DNA from: an uncultured Alistipes sp.
Lineage (GTDB): Bacteria > Bacteroidota > Bacteroidia > Bacteroidales > Rikenellaceae
DNA: 26,299 nucleotides
NCBI GenBank assembly: GCA_934754975.1
Contig: CAKVKI010000007.1
Span: forward strand, 1 to 26,299
Direction: 5' to 3'
Position 1 is the first letter of the stretch; the number at the start of each line of letters is the position of its first letter. Below, one piece after another: positions 14,350 through 22,269 of this stretch. A program made the translations under genes and the position numbers. Below the pieces are notes generated by a model. That model searched no databases and was not told the DNA's origin. It worked only from the letters and a program-made list of their open reading frames with translations.

Positions 14350-15013
14350 GGCCGTGGAATGGTACGCAGAGCGTATCGCCTGCCTTGCGGAGTTCACGAC
14401 TCCCGAGCGTTATGAAGTACTCCGCCGCACGGTCGCCATGCGTACGCACTACATGACCGTCCTGGCCGAAAATATGTATCACGGGCAGAATGCCGCCGCG
14501 CTGATCCGCCACTGCGAGGCGTTCGGCGTGCAGCAGATGCACACCGTCGAAACGCTGTGCCGCTTCGAGCCCAATCCCGACATCGTACGCGGCACCGACC
14601 AATGGGTCGATGTCCGGCGTCACCCTTCGACGGGAGAAGCCCTCGCCGCACTGCGCAGTGCGGGCTACCGCATCGTTGCGACGACACCCCACCGCGAGGA
14701 CGTGACGCCCGAGACGTTCGACGTCGCCGCAGGGCCTTTCGCGTTGGTTTTCGGTACCGAACACGCCGGAATTTCGGACGAGGTGATCGCCGGGGCCGAC
14801 GAATTCCTGCGCATCCCGATGTGCGGCATGGTCGAAAGCCTGAATGTTTCGGCTTCGGCCGCAATCCTGATCTACATGCTTTCCGAGCGGATGCGGCTTA
14901 CGGTCCGGAATTGGCGAATGACCGAAGCGCAGCAGGCCGAAACGCTTTACAGCTGGATGCGCCGCAGCGTGAAGGATGGGGATGCGATATTGCAGCGGAA
15001 ATTCAAAGATTGA
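14330..15013 (+). CDS. trmH: TrmH-type SPOUT 2'-O-methyltransferase (tRNA Gm18)
   Basis: This 227-residue knotted SPOUT methyltransferase most likely 2'-O-methylates guanosine 18 of tRNA using S-adenosylmethionine. The N-terminal part has the TrmH signature NMYHGQNAAALIRHCEAFGV, with Asn54 and Arg60 at the catalytic-loop positions. FGTEHAGIS (141-149) and IPMCGMVESLNVSASAA (162-178) form the trefoil knot that binds the methyl donor. The closely spaced C-terminal helix WRMTEAQQAETLYSWMRRSV fits TrmH rather than the rRNA enzyme RlmB. I start it at the ATG at 14330; a start two codons earlier at 14324 (MKMKN) is equally possible. A longer upstream frame is rejected because it lies over the rsgA end without homology. 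The next gene begins two bases after its stop. Confidence 0.88.
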   Translation: MKNTANKAVEWYAERIACLAEFTTPERYEVLRRTVAMRTHYMTVLAENMYHGQNAAALIRHCEAFGVQQMHTVETLCRFEPNPDIVRGTDQWVDVRRHPSTGEALAALRSAGYRIVATTPHREDVTPETFDVAAGPFALVFGTEHAGISDEVIAGADEFLRIPMCGMVESLNVSASAAILIYMLSERMRLTVRNWRMTEAQQAETLYSWMRRSVKDGDAILQRKFKD

Positions 15014-15015
15014 CA

Positions 15016-16218
15016 ATGAATACCATTTTACGCAAACAATTTCTGGCCCACGTGGGACAGACTTCGCCGTCGCCGATGTTCGTCGAAGTCGGACGCGCCG
15101 AAGGGTCGTTTTTCTATACGCCCGAAGGCAAACGCTACTATGACCTGGTGGCGGGCGTCTCGGTGAGCAACGTCGGCCACTGCAATCCCGCCGTGGTGCG
15201 GGCCGTGCAGGAACAGGCGGCGCGCTATATGCACGTGATGGTCTACGGCGAGCTGGTCGAGACGCCGCAGGTGGAGTACGCCGCAAAACTCGCGTCGCTG
15301 CTGCCCGGAGGACTCGGAAGCGTCTATTTCGTCAATTCGGGGGCCGAAGCTGTCGAGGGCGCGCTCAAGCTGGCCAAGCGTTTTACGGGCCGCACGGAGC
15401 TGGTCTCCATGCGCCGCGCCTACCACGGCTCGACCCACGGTTCGATGAGCATGATGGGCTCGCCCGAAGGCGAGGAGTGGAAAGGGGCGTTCCGGCCCCT
15501 GCTGCCCGACGTGCAGGCGATCGAATTCAACGATTTCGATGCACTGAACTGCATCACGCAACGCACGGCCTGCGTGCTGGCCGAACCCGTGCAGGGCGAA
15601 GCGGGCGTCCGGACGCCCGAAGCGGGCTATCTGGAAGCCCTGCGGCGGCGGTGCGACGAGGTGGGCGCCCTGCTGGTCTTCGACGAGATACAGACCGGCA
15701 TGGGCCGCACGGGCGAGCTGTTCGCCATGCTCAAATACGGCGTTACGCCCGACATCGTATGTCTGGCCAAGGCGTTCGGCGGCGGCATGCCGCTGGGAGC
15801 GTTCGTGGCGCGCCGCGAAATTATGGATACGCTGCAATCCGACCCGGTCCTGGGACATATCACCACCTTCGGCGGGCATCCGGTCTGCTGTGCGGCGGGT
15901 TTGGCGGCGTTGAATTACCTGCTGGACAACAAGGTCGTGGAGCAGGCCGAGGCCAAAGGCGCGCTGTACGAAACGCTGCTGGGAAACCATCCCGCCGTGC
16001 GTGAAATCCGCCGCAGCGGTCTGCTGATGGCCGTCGAGCTGGGCGAATCGGCGAAGCTGTACCGCACGATGGAGCTGTTCAAGGAAGCCGGAATCCTGAG
16101 CGACTGGTTCCTGTTCTGCGATACGGCGTTCCGCATCTCGCCGCCGCTGACGATCTCCGGGGAGGAGGTGCGCGAAAGCGCCGCGCTTATCCGGGAGTGT
16201 CTCGATAAGGTGCAGTAG
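15016..16218 (+). CDS. Class III PLP-dependent aminotransferase
   Basis: This 400-residue protein is a fold-type I, class III (omega) aminotransferase like acetylornithine, ornithine and 4-aminobutyrate aminotransferases. Visible motifs are VYFVNSGAEAVEGALKLAKRFTGR (about residues 103-126, cofactor phosphate binding), VFDEIQTGMGRTG (Asp223 and Gln226 contact the PLP ring and O3') and CLAKAFGGGMPLGA with the Schiff-base Lys252. Substrate cannot be told from motifs: no argD or other arginine genes are nearby, so I give no symbol. It starts two bases after the trmH-type stop (TGAcaATG), which fixes the start and rejects the longer open frame reaching back to 14557. Its end is followed by a terminator, closing the operon that begins with cvpA. 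Confidence 0.9.
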   Translation: MNTILRKQFLAHVGQTSPSPMFVEVGRAEGSFFYTPEGKRYYDLVAGVSVSNVGHCNPAVVRAVQEQAARYMHVMVYGELVETPQVEYAAKLASLLPGGLGSVYFVNSGAEAVEGALKLAKRFTGRTELVSMRRAYHGSTHGSMSMMGSPEGEEWKGAFRPLLPDVQAIEFNDFDALNCITQRTACVLAEPVQGEAGVRTPEAGYLEALRRRCDEVGALLVFDEIQTGMGRTGELFAMLKYGVTPDIVCLAKAFGGGMPLGAFVARREIMDTLQSDPVLGHITTFGGHPVCCAAGLAALNYLLDNKVVEQAEAKGALYETLLGNHPAVREIRRSGLLMAVELGESAKLYRTMELFKEAGILSDWFLFCDTAFRISPPLTISGEEVRESAALIRECLDKVQ

Positions 16219-16278
16219 CCGGAGCAGGCCGCCAGGATATCCGGCGGAACAAGATTCTACGCCGGTAAATACAATAAG

Positions 16279-16303
16279 AAAGAGGGCCTGAAGGTCCTCT
16301 TTT
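16279..16303 (+). terminator. Terminator of the cvpA-rsgA-trmH-aminotransferase operon
   Basis: AAAGAGGGCC (16279-16288), loop TGAA and GGTCCTCTTT (16293-16302) form a 10-bp stem with one G-T pair, then a short T tract. It lies between convergent genes and could serve both. Confidence 0.75.
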
Positions 16304-16361
16304 CATGTTTCTGGCGCAAAAACGTTTTCGGCGCAATGACCGTTCTGTTCCGCCGACTGCG

Positions 16362-17210
16362 CTATTTCTCTTCCGCGAACTCCCTGAGCATGGCAATCTC
16401 CTCCGGCCAGCGCTCTTCGTCGGGTGTTTCGAGAATCAGCGGAATGCCGTCGAAACGCGCGTCCTGCATGATGTAGCGGAAACACTCTATGCCGATCATG
16501 CCTTCACCCAGCGGGGTATGGCGGTCCACATGGCTGCCGAGTATTTTCATGGCGTCGTTCAGGTGCATGCCCTTCAGGTATTTGAATCCCACGACGCGGT
16601 CCAGTTCCGCGAAGGTCCTGTCGCACGCCTCGGCCGTACGCAGGTCGTAACCTGCTGCGAAAGCGTGGCAGGTGTCTATGCAGACGCCCACGCGCGACTT
16701 GTCCTCCACGCGGTCGATCAGGTAGGCGAGCTGTTCGAAAGCGAATCCCAGGTTGGAACCCTGTCCCGCCGTGTTTTCGATTACGGCCGTCACGCCGCGC
16801 GTCTTGTCCAGCGCGATATTGATCGACTCGGCGATCAGGTCGAGCGACTCTTCGGGCGCAATCTTCTGCAGGTGGCTTCCGGGGTGGAAATTCAGGCGGT
16901 CCAATCCCAGCTGTTCGCAGCGCTGCATCTCGTCGAGAAACGCCGCGCGCGACTTCTCCAGCCCTTCGCGCTCGGGATGTCCGAGGTTTATCAGGTACGA
17001 ATCGTGGGGCAGTATCTGGGCCGGGAGATAGCCGTACTGGTCGCAGACCTTGCGGAATGAATCGATCTGTGCCGCCGAAAGCGGCGCGGCAACCCACTGC
17101 CGCTGGTTTTTGGTGAAAAGTGCAAAGGCCGTAGCCCCTATTTTATGTGCATTGGCGGGGGCGTTCTCCACACCTCCCGCAGCGCTTACGTGCGCTCCGA
17201 TATATTTCAT
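16362..17210 (-). CDS. nfo: Endonuclease IV (AP endonuclease)
   Basis: This 282-residue TIM-barrel enzyme cuts DNA 5' of abasic sites in base-excision repair. All nine trinuclear zinc ligands of E. coli Nfo appear at identical residue numbers: His69, His109, Glu145, Asp179, His182, His216, Asp229, His231 and Glu261. Signature stretches include [11 protein letters not shown] at the N-terminus, [22 protein letters not shown] and [16 protein letters not shown] carries Ala where most family members have Ser. It starts with ATG at 17210 directly into the conserved N-terminus. It is a single-gene unit divergent from the outer-membrane protein gene; a TAACTTTG promoter box lies 27 bases upstream. 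Confidence 0.96.
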   Translation of the reverse strand: MKYIGAHVSAAGGVENAPANAHKIGATAFALFTKNQRQWVAAPLSAAQIDSFRKVCDQYGYLPAQILPHDSYLINLGHPEREGLEKSRAAFLDEMQRCEQLGLDRLNFHPGSHLQKIAPEESLDLIAESINIALDKTRGVTAVIENTAGQGSNLGFAFEQLAYLIDRVEDKSRVGVCIDTCHAFAAGYDLRTAEACDRTFAELDRVVGFKYLKGMHLNDAMKILGSHVDRHTPLGEGMIGIECFRYIMQDARFDGIPLILETPDEERWPEEIAMLREFAEEK

Positions 17211-17236
17211 GTGAGTATCTTTATATTAACTTAAGG

Positions 17237-17244
17237 CAAAGTTA
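17237..17244 (-). promoter_or_regulatory. Promoter -7 box of nfo
   Basis: The minus strand reads TAACTTTG, an exact match to TAnnTTTG, giving a start near 17230 and a leader of about 20 bases. The upstream -33 element is weak. Confidence 0.55.
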
Positions 17245-17265
17245 AGATTTTTGTAAATAATTTCA

Positions 17266-17273
17266 TAAATTTG
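17266..17273 (+). promoter_or_regulatory. Promoter -7 box of the DUF3078-like gene
   Basis: TAAATTTG matches TAnnTTTG exactly and ends 32 bases before the ATG at 17306. TTTG at 17250-17253 is too close to be a standard -33 box. The two divergent promoters share only about 30 bp. Confidence 0.55.
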
Positions 17274-17305
17274 CATTGTAATTTTCTAAATATAAATACT
17301 TCACT

Positions 17306-18541
17306 ATGAAACCTTTTTATCTCATATTGGCGCTTATTCCGGCTCTCCTGATCGGACGTACCGCCTCTGCCCAGATTTCCGTCGATGAAGTCGATGCCGG
17401 TGCGGAGAGCGTGACTTTTCAGGACAAGCTGAAATCCATACCCGTAGATGTCGATTATTTCAGCCGCGCCCGTTACAAGGCCGAACGCGCCGCGATCCGC
17501 AAGGAGCGCAACTACCTCGAATTCAGCAGCGGGGTGCAGGGCGCGCTTACCTCGTACAACGACCCTTGGATCTCGGTGTCGGGCGGTGACAACTCCATCG
17601 CGCTTACGGCGGTGATCGGCCTGCGCCATGTTTTCACCAAGAATCTTTTTTCCATCGAGACCAAGTTCAGTGCCAAGCTGGGCTATAACCGGATGAAGGT
17701 GGAGACGCAGCGTCTCGATGCCGAGGGCAAGCCGATGGTCGACGACAGCGGCAACAAAATCATGGACAGCGAGGGCGTATGGTTCAAGAACCAGGACGAA
17801 TTCGTAATCTCGGTCGCCCCGTCGTTCAAGATGTCCGACAACTGGTCCTACGGTTCGATCCTGAACTTCCGCAGCCAGTTCGTCAACGGCTATAAATCGC
17901 GTACGGAGCAAAAAGAGGAGCATCTCAAGAGCAAGTTCATGACTCCGGGTTACCTCGACATTTCGCTCGGTATCACTTACAAAAGCCCGAAACCCAAATT
18001 CCCGATCGTGATCAACCTCTCGCCGATCGCCCTGAACGCCACTTTTGCCGAAAACGACTGGATTCGCAGGCGGCAGGTGGAAAAAGACAAAGACGGCAAC
18101 GAGATAAAAGAGATAAAGCCGGCGTATAACTACGGTATCGAAGATCCCGACAAGACGTCGAAATACGAGGGCGGTTCCTCGATCCAGATCGACTTCGACC
18201 GCACGTTCGGCAAAACGGGATTCCTGCGCTACCGCACGACGCTCTACTCCTTCTACGGCTGGATCACCGACATCGGCCAGAAGAACAAGATCAGCGACTA
18301 CACGGAGTTCCGCCATGCCTACGAAGAATGGGATAAGACTGCGAATAAAGACATCAAAGAGAAACCCCGGCTGCCGATCCATCCGATCGTGCGCTGGGAA
18401 AATACGATCGATATCAAGGCAACAAAATACCTCTCCACGACGTTAAGTTTCCAGCTCTACTACAACCGGGCGCAGAACGTCGATGTGCAGACCCGTACGC
18501 TGCTGAGCGTCGGACTGACCTATACCTTTAAGAACAAATAA
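17306..18541 (+). CDS. DUF3078-like outer-membrane beta-barrel protein
   Basis: This 411-residue protein has a signal peptide (MKPFYLILALIPALLI, cleavage likely after TASA at residue 22). The mature chain is made of alternating aromatic beta strands, as in outer-membrane barrels, ending in TYTFKNK, close to the usual terminal-aromatic rule. The central motifs (GGDNSIALTAVIGLRHVFTKNLFSIETKFSAKLGYN) and the length fit the DUF3078 family of Bacteroidetes, which has no assigned function as far as I know. A hydrophilic stretch rich in charged residues (RRRQVEKDKDGNEIKEIKP, about residues 253-271) probably forms an external loop. It is followed 43 bases later by the S41 protease, so the two are likely co-transcribed and both act in the envelope. 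The family assignment is from memory of the pattern, hence moderate confidence. Confidence 0.65.
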   Translation: MKPFYLILALIPALLIGRTASAQISVDEVDAGAESVTFQDKLKSIPVDVDYFSRARYKAERAAIRKERNYLEFSSGVQGALTSYNDPWISVSGGDNSIALTAVIGLRHVFTKNLFSIETKFSAKLGYNRMKVETQRLDAEGKPMVDDSGNKIMDSEGVWFKNQDEFVISVAPSFKMSDNWSYGSILNFRSQFVNGYKSRTEQKEEHLKSKFMTPGYLDISLGITYKSPKPKFPIVINLSPIALNATFAENDWIRRRQVEKDKDGNEIKEIKPAYNYGIEDPDKTSKYEGGSSIQIDFDRTFGKTGFLRYRTTLYSFYGWITDIGQKNKISDYTEFRHAYEEWDKTANKDIKEKPRLPIHPIVRWENTIDIKATKYLSTTLSFQLYYNRAQNVDVQTRTLLSVGLTYTFKNK

Positions 18542-18584
18542 TTTACAGCCCGCCGGCGGCGTGCCGTGCGGCGGGTGACCGACA

Positions 18585-20222
18585 ATGTACAAAAATTCGA
18601 AATACACCATCCTCTTCCCGCTGCTGCTGGCAGCGGGCGTTGTATTGGGCCTGCTGCTGGGACAGTACATGGGCCGCAACAGCACCACTTCGCAGATCAA
18701 AGGCATGCTCCGGCAGATGGCGCTGCCGACCAACAAACTGACCTATACGCTCTCGCTGATCGAAAACCAGTATGTCGATTCGGTGGCGATGGATTCGCTG
18801 GCCGAGCATGTCATACCGCTGCTGGTCAGGGAGCTGGATCCTCATTCGGTTTACATTCCGGCCGCCGAGATGCAGCAGCTGAACGAACCGCTGGAGGGCG
18901 AGTTCGACGGCATCGGCGTGGTATTCAACATGGCGACCGACACGGTGATCGTGCTGAACGTCATCCCGCAGGGACCGAGCGACAAGGCCGGAATCAAAGC
19001 CGGCGACCGCATCATCGAGATCAACGACACGCTTGTGGCGGGACAGAAAATTCCGCAGCGCGACGTGGTGAAGAAACTGCGCGGTCCGCGCGGCACGACA
19101 GTGCATCTCGGACTCGGACGGCAGGGAATCGGCGAGCTGGTCGGCGTCGATGTCGTACGCGACAAAATTCCGATCAAGAGCATCGAATCGTCGTTCCGCA
19201 TCGCCGACGGCATCGGTTACATCAAACTGGGGCAGTTCGCCCGCACCACCTCCGCCGAGATGGAGCAGGCGCTGTCCTCGCTGCGGGCGGAAGGGGTCAC
19301 CAAGCTGATTTTCGACCTCAGGGGCAACTCGGGCGGTTATCTCGATCAGGCGATTCTGGTAGCCAACGAGTTCCTGCACAAAGAACAGCTGATCGTCTAC
19401 ACTGAGGACCGTCACCACCAGCAACAGCGCGAATATGCCGACGGCACCGGTTCGGCGCAGGATATGGACGTCGTGGTGCTGATCGACGAGGGCAGCGCTT
19501 CGTCGAGCGAAATCCTCGCAGGAGCCTTGCAGGACAACGACCGTGGTACGATTGTTGGGCGTCGTTCGTTCGGCAAGGGACTCGTGCAGCGGCAGATACC
19601 TTACAGCGACGGATCGGCCCTGCGGCTTACCACGGCGCGTTATTATACGCCTACGGGCCGTTCGATCCAGAAACCTTACACGATCGGCGATGACGAAAGC
19701 TACGAAGAGGATATCTGGAACCGTTACAGGAACAACGAATTTTTCTCGGCCGACAGCATCCACTTCGCCGACTCGCTCAAACGGACGACGCCCGGCGGCA
19801 AGACGGTTTACGGCGGCGGCGGCATCATGCCCGACGTCTTCGTGCCGGCCGATACGACCGACGTGACGAAATACTTCGTCGAGGTGGCGGGGCGCAACAT
19901 CCTCTACCGCTATACGATCGAGTATGCCGACCGTCACCGCGAGGCGCTCAACGCCGTGAAGACGATTCCCGAACTGCAGGCCCTGCTCGACAGCGACAAG
20001 GGGCTGGTGGAAGATTTCATCCGCTATGCGGCGCGCAAGGGCGTGGCTCCCGACTACCGCGATATCGCCCGTTCGCGCAAACTGATCGAAGCCCAGCTCA
20101 GGGCCTACATCGGCCGCAATACGGCATTGGAGGACAACGGATATTACGTCAATATCTTTCCCGTGGACAACGTGGTGATACGCGCTGTCGGGATACTAAA
20201 CGAGACGCAGGAAAATGATTAA
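18585..20222 (+). CDS. S41 family C-terminal processing protease (CtpA-like)
   Basis: This 545-residue periplasmic serine protease is anchored by one N-terminal membrane segment (about residues 8-29). The expected domains follow: a helical N-terminal part, a PDZ domain (about 105-185, with LNVIPQGPSDKAGIKAGDRIIEIND) and the S41 catalytic domain. The catalytic dyad is Ser306 in DEGSASSSEILAGAL and Lys331 in SFGKGLVQ; DLRGNSGGYLDQ is the conserved substrate-side loop. Residues after about 390 form a C-terminal extension common in Bacteroidetes homologues. Such enzymes trim or degrade envelope proteins from the C-terminus; a specific target is unknown. The ATG at 18585 precedes the membrane segment directly. 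The next small gene begins inside its last codons. Confidence 0.93.
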   Translation: MYKNSKYTILFPLLLAAGVVLGLLLGQYMGRNSTTSQIKGMLRQMALPTNKLTYTLSLIENQYVDSVAMDSLAEHVIPLLVRELDPHSVYIPAAEMQQLNEPLEGEFDGIGVVFNMATDTVIVLNVIPQGPSDKAGIKAGDRIIEINDTLVAGQKIPQRDVVKKLRGPRGTTVHLGLGRQGIGELVGVDVVRDKIPIKSIESSFRIADGIGYIKLGQFARTTSAEMEQALSSLRAEGVTKLIFDLRGNSGGYLDQAILVANEFLHKEQLIVYTEDRHHQQQREYADGTGSAQDMDVVVLIDEGSASSSEILAGALQDNDRGTIVGRRSFGKGLVQRQIPYSDGSALRLTTARYYTPTGRSIQKPYTIGDDESYEEDIWNRYRNNEFFSADSIHFADSLKRTTPGGKTVYGGGGIMPDVFVPADTTDVTKYFVEVAGRNILYRYTIEYADRHREALNAVKTIPELQALLDSDKGLVEDFIRYAARKGVAPDYRDIARSRKLIEAQLRAYIGRNTALEDNGYYVNIFPVDNVVIRAVGILNETQEND

Positions 20223-20460
20223 GAAGCTCATAGGCATTGTCGTGGCGGTGGCGGTAATCGTCGTCATCGTCATTGCGGCGCTCCACCGCGACGATTTCCA
20301 GTCGATGGTGCTGCGCAACGACACCGACACCCGCACTCTCCCGGCCCCGGCTGCCCCGCAGCCTCGTGCCACGCCTGCTCCGGGTGAGACCGAAGCGGCG
20401 GATTCCCTGTCCGGCACGACGGCCGATTCGCTTCGGGAAGCCGGCGTTCCCGTCGGATAA
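20215..20460 (+). CDS. Small single-pass membrane protein of unknown function
   Basis: This 81-residue ORF starts eight bases before the S41 protease stop (20222), which suggests translational coupling. It has one strong N-terminal membrane segment (IGIVVAVAVIVVIVIAAL, about residues 6-23) followed by a short Pro/Ala/Thr-rich hydrophilic tail (LPAPAAPQPRATPAPG), likely disordered and periplasmic. I do not recognise a family. The overlap, hydrophobic segment and stop just before a terminator support it as real, although the GC-rich tail could also arise by chance. Confidence 0.6.
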   Translation: MIKKLIGIVVAVAVIVVIVIAALHRDDFQSMVLRNDTDTRTLPAPAAPQPRATPAPGETEAADSLSGTTADSLREAGVPVG

Positions 20461-20490
20461 TAGTCCGAAGCGGGTGTTCATCAGTTCAAA

Positions 20491-20526
20491 AAACGTACGG
20501 CGGCTCTTTCGGGCCGCCGTACGTTT
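20491..20526 (+). terminator. Terminator hairpin after the protease/small protein genes
   Basis: AAACGTACGGCGGC (20491-20504) and GCCGCCGTACGTTT (20513-20526) form a perfect 14-bp stem with an 8-base loop. The trailing T run is only three bases, but the stem is very strong. Confidence 0.75.
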
Positions 20527-20644
20527 GCATAAATCTTTTTCTTCACGACGCAGTATCCGAACCTTTTCTGCATTTTATAGATAGAATCAGATAATCCCGG
20601 TTTGTACGCAGCCTCCGTACTATCCTCCGTTTGCATTAGAAGTT

Positions 20645-20671
20645 CCGGCTGCGATCGCAGCCGGGATTTTT
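20645..20671 (+). terminator. Orphan terminator-like palindrome
   Basis: CCGGCTGCGATCGCAGCCGG (20645-20664) is a perfect 20-bp palindrome able to fold as an 8-bp stem with a GATC loop. It is followed by GATTTTT. It lies about 120 bases past the previous terminator with no protein-coding gene between them. Confidence 0.65.
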
Positions 20672-20777
20672 CATTTTCGAAGGGCCGCCGCCGGCCGGGT
20701 TTACGGGAAAAGCGAAAAATAATGACGGAAAATAACTAATTGATCCGAATGGATAACAACCGGAGGTAATTTTCACC

Positions 20778-20785
20778 TATCTTTA
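20778..20785 (+). promoter_or_regulatory. Possible -7 box for the MORN-repeat gene
   Basis: TATCTTTA matches seven of eight positions of TAnnTTTG and lies 58 bases before the ATG at 20844. No clear -33 element is seen. Confidence 0.35.
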
Positions 20786-20843
20786 TATACTGGGAGAGTT
20801 CTCCCGAAAAACCCGGAAAAAAGAATCTATACCCCGACCTAAA

Positions 20844-22187
20844 ATGAAAATGAAACTCCTCTTCTTCTTTGTGACCGCGGCTGTCTATCCATTGCTGGTA
20901 GGGGCCGTTTCGCTGATTGTCCGGCTTATAAATTTCAGTGCCGGAACCGACCCGGCCGGTGCGGGCATGGCCAGGGGGTTTGCATTTATCTACTCAAGCA
21001 TCTTCGTATCCATTGTCTGGTTCATTCTCTCGACCGTTCTGGCACAGGTGTACTTACGTGCGTGGTGGATCGGTTTCCTCGCGCCGGTAACGGTAGCCAT
21101 AATCGTGCAGGCGATCTTTTTCGGCCAGAATTACATCAGGGACCATGTGCCCCATTCCTACACGGAATACGATGCGGAGGGTAATGTTTGCGAAACCGGA
21201 AAAAAACTCAGGTTCCTAAAGCACGGCAAGATCACCGAATACCGTTCCGACAGCACGGTCTGGTCTGTCGAAACTTACCGGCATGGGGAACCGGACGGTC
21301 CCTGCGAGTTCTTCTACCCTGACGGCAAGATGATGGCCAAAGGCCGTGAAAAAGGCCACGACCGGAAACTGACGGGGATTCCCGACGGTACGTGGAGCTA
21401 CTACCGCGAAGACGGAAGCCTGGACGACAGGCGGACCTTCGAAAAGGGCGAATTGCTCAGCTCCGAAAAATACCTCTACTATTGCGACTCCGCCGGACTT
21501 ATCTGCACGATCGCGGACCGCAGGCCCTTTACGGGCAAACTCGATAAGGCCGGAATCGTAAGAGAGGCCTTTTTCCCGAATCTTTTTACGACACAGGTCA
21601 AAGACGGGGTATGCGACGGCGGGTATTGCGAATATTACACCATAGACGGCAGACTGACCGTCGCCATGACTGCGACTTACATCGACGGAAAGCTCGACGG
21701 CGCCGTGAAAACATATCACCCGAACGGACAGCTGCGAAGCGAGGGTTTCTATGCCGGAGGAGAGACCCAGGGCCGGTATACGACCTACCATGCCGATTCG
21801 GCGGCGGTCCGGCCGCATGGAAATATCGAATTTTGCTGCGACTACCTCGACGACGAATGCCATGGTACGGCCCGTTGGTACGATGAGGACGGGCGACTCA
21901 GTATGGAGAAGGAGTATGTCGGCGGCAAACTCGAAGGCGCTGTAAAACGCTATGACAGCCACGGAAAGCTCCTTTCGGTGTATACCTATCGTGATGACAG
22001 GAAAGAGGGGCCCTATGAAACGTATGACAGCGACGGAGGGTATGACAAGGGACGCTACAAGAACGACAAGCTGGTTTACCGTGAAACGTATCGTTCCGAC
22101 GGCTCGCTGAGTTCCACTTCCGAATGGACAGACGACGGCGGGTTTATCCAAAATAATTACGCCGAAAACGGGGAACTCATCAAATGA
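20844..22187 (+). CDS. Membrane protein with MORN-variant (YwqK-like) repeats
   Basis: This 447-residue protein has three predicted membrane segments at its N-terminus (about residues 4-28, 44-68 and 75-93). A hydrophilic region with repeating units of the MORN-variant type found in YwqK-like proteins follows. Examples of the unit are YRHGEPDGPCEFFYPDGKMMAKG, TYIDGKLDGAVKTYHPNGQLRSEG and EYVGGKLEGAVKRYDSHGKLLSV: a Gly-kinked beta hairpin of about 23 residues. Repeats in Bacteroidetes proteins of this kind probably form a rigid beta ladder; some YwqK proteins have been annotated as antitoxins, but no toxin gene is next to this one. The function is unknown. It stands alone, between the orphan hairpin and the convergent deoC gene. 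Starting at the next in-frame ATG (20850) would change little. Confidence 0.78.
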   Translation: MKMKLLFFFVTAAVYPLLVGAVSLIVRLINFSAGTDPAGAGMARGFAFIYSSIFVSIVWFILSTVLAQVYLRAWWIGFLAPVTVAIIVQAIFFGQNYIRDHVPHSYTEYDAEGNVCETGKKLRFLKHGKITEYRSDSTVWSVETYRHGEPDGPCEFFYPDGKMMAKGREKGHDRKLTGIPDGTWSYYREDGSLDDRRTFEKGELLSSEKYLYYCDSAGLICTIADRRPFTGKLDKAGIVREAFFPNLFTTQVKDGVCDGGYCEYYTIDGRLTVAMTATYIDGKLDGAVKTYHPNGQLRSEGFYAGGETQGRYTTYHADSAAVRPHGNIEFCCDYLDDECHGTARWYDEDGRLSMEKEYVGGKLEGAVKRYDSHGKLLSVYTYRDDRKEGPYETYDSDGGYDKGRYKNDKLVYRETYRSDGSLSSTSEWTDDGGFIQNNYAENGELIK

Positions 22188-22213
22188 CATTGCCCTTCCC
22201 GGTTACGGTGTAT

Positions 22214-22241
22214 AAAAAACAGCAGTCCGAAAGGACTGCTG
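22214..22241 (-). terminator. Terminator of deoC, possibly bidirectional
   Basis: CAGCAGTCC (22220-22228), GAAA and GGACTGCTG (22233-22241) form a 9-bp stem. On the minus strand it is followed by T6 (A6 at 22214-22219). It lies between convergent genes and may also stop the plus-strand transcript. Confidence 0.8.
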
Positions 22242-22269
22242 CATGCGTTTTCCGGGAATTCCCGTCCGC

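Larger units (their letters stand above)
20527..20843. other. Non-coding stretch with a second hairpin; possible small RNA
   Basis: No ORF with coding character covers this 317-bp stretch. It contains a second terminator-like hairpin at 20645-20671 without a gene in front of it, and the probable promoter of the MORN-type gene near its right end. Nothing else is recognised. Confidence 0.5.

Noticed and set aside
14557..15015. N-terminal extension of the aminotransferase reading frame by 153 codons
   Set aside because: The extra residues are Arg-rich, lie over the trmH-type gene in another frame and have no aminotransferase homology. The ATG at 15016, two bases after the upstream stop, starts the normal fold.
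18543..19937. A 464-codon minus-strand frame opposite the S41 protease
   Set aside because: Antisense shadow of a gene with intact catalytic motifs; no signal, domain or promoter of its own.
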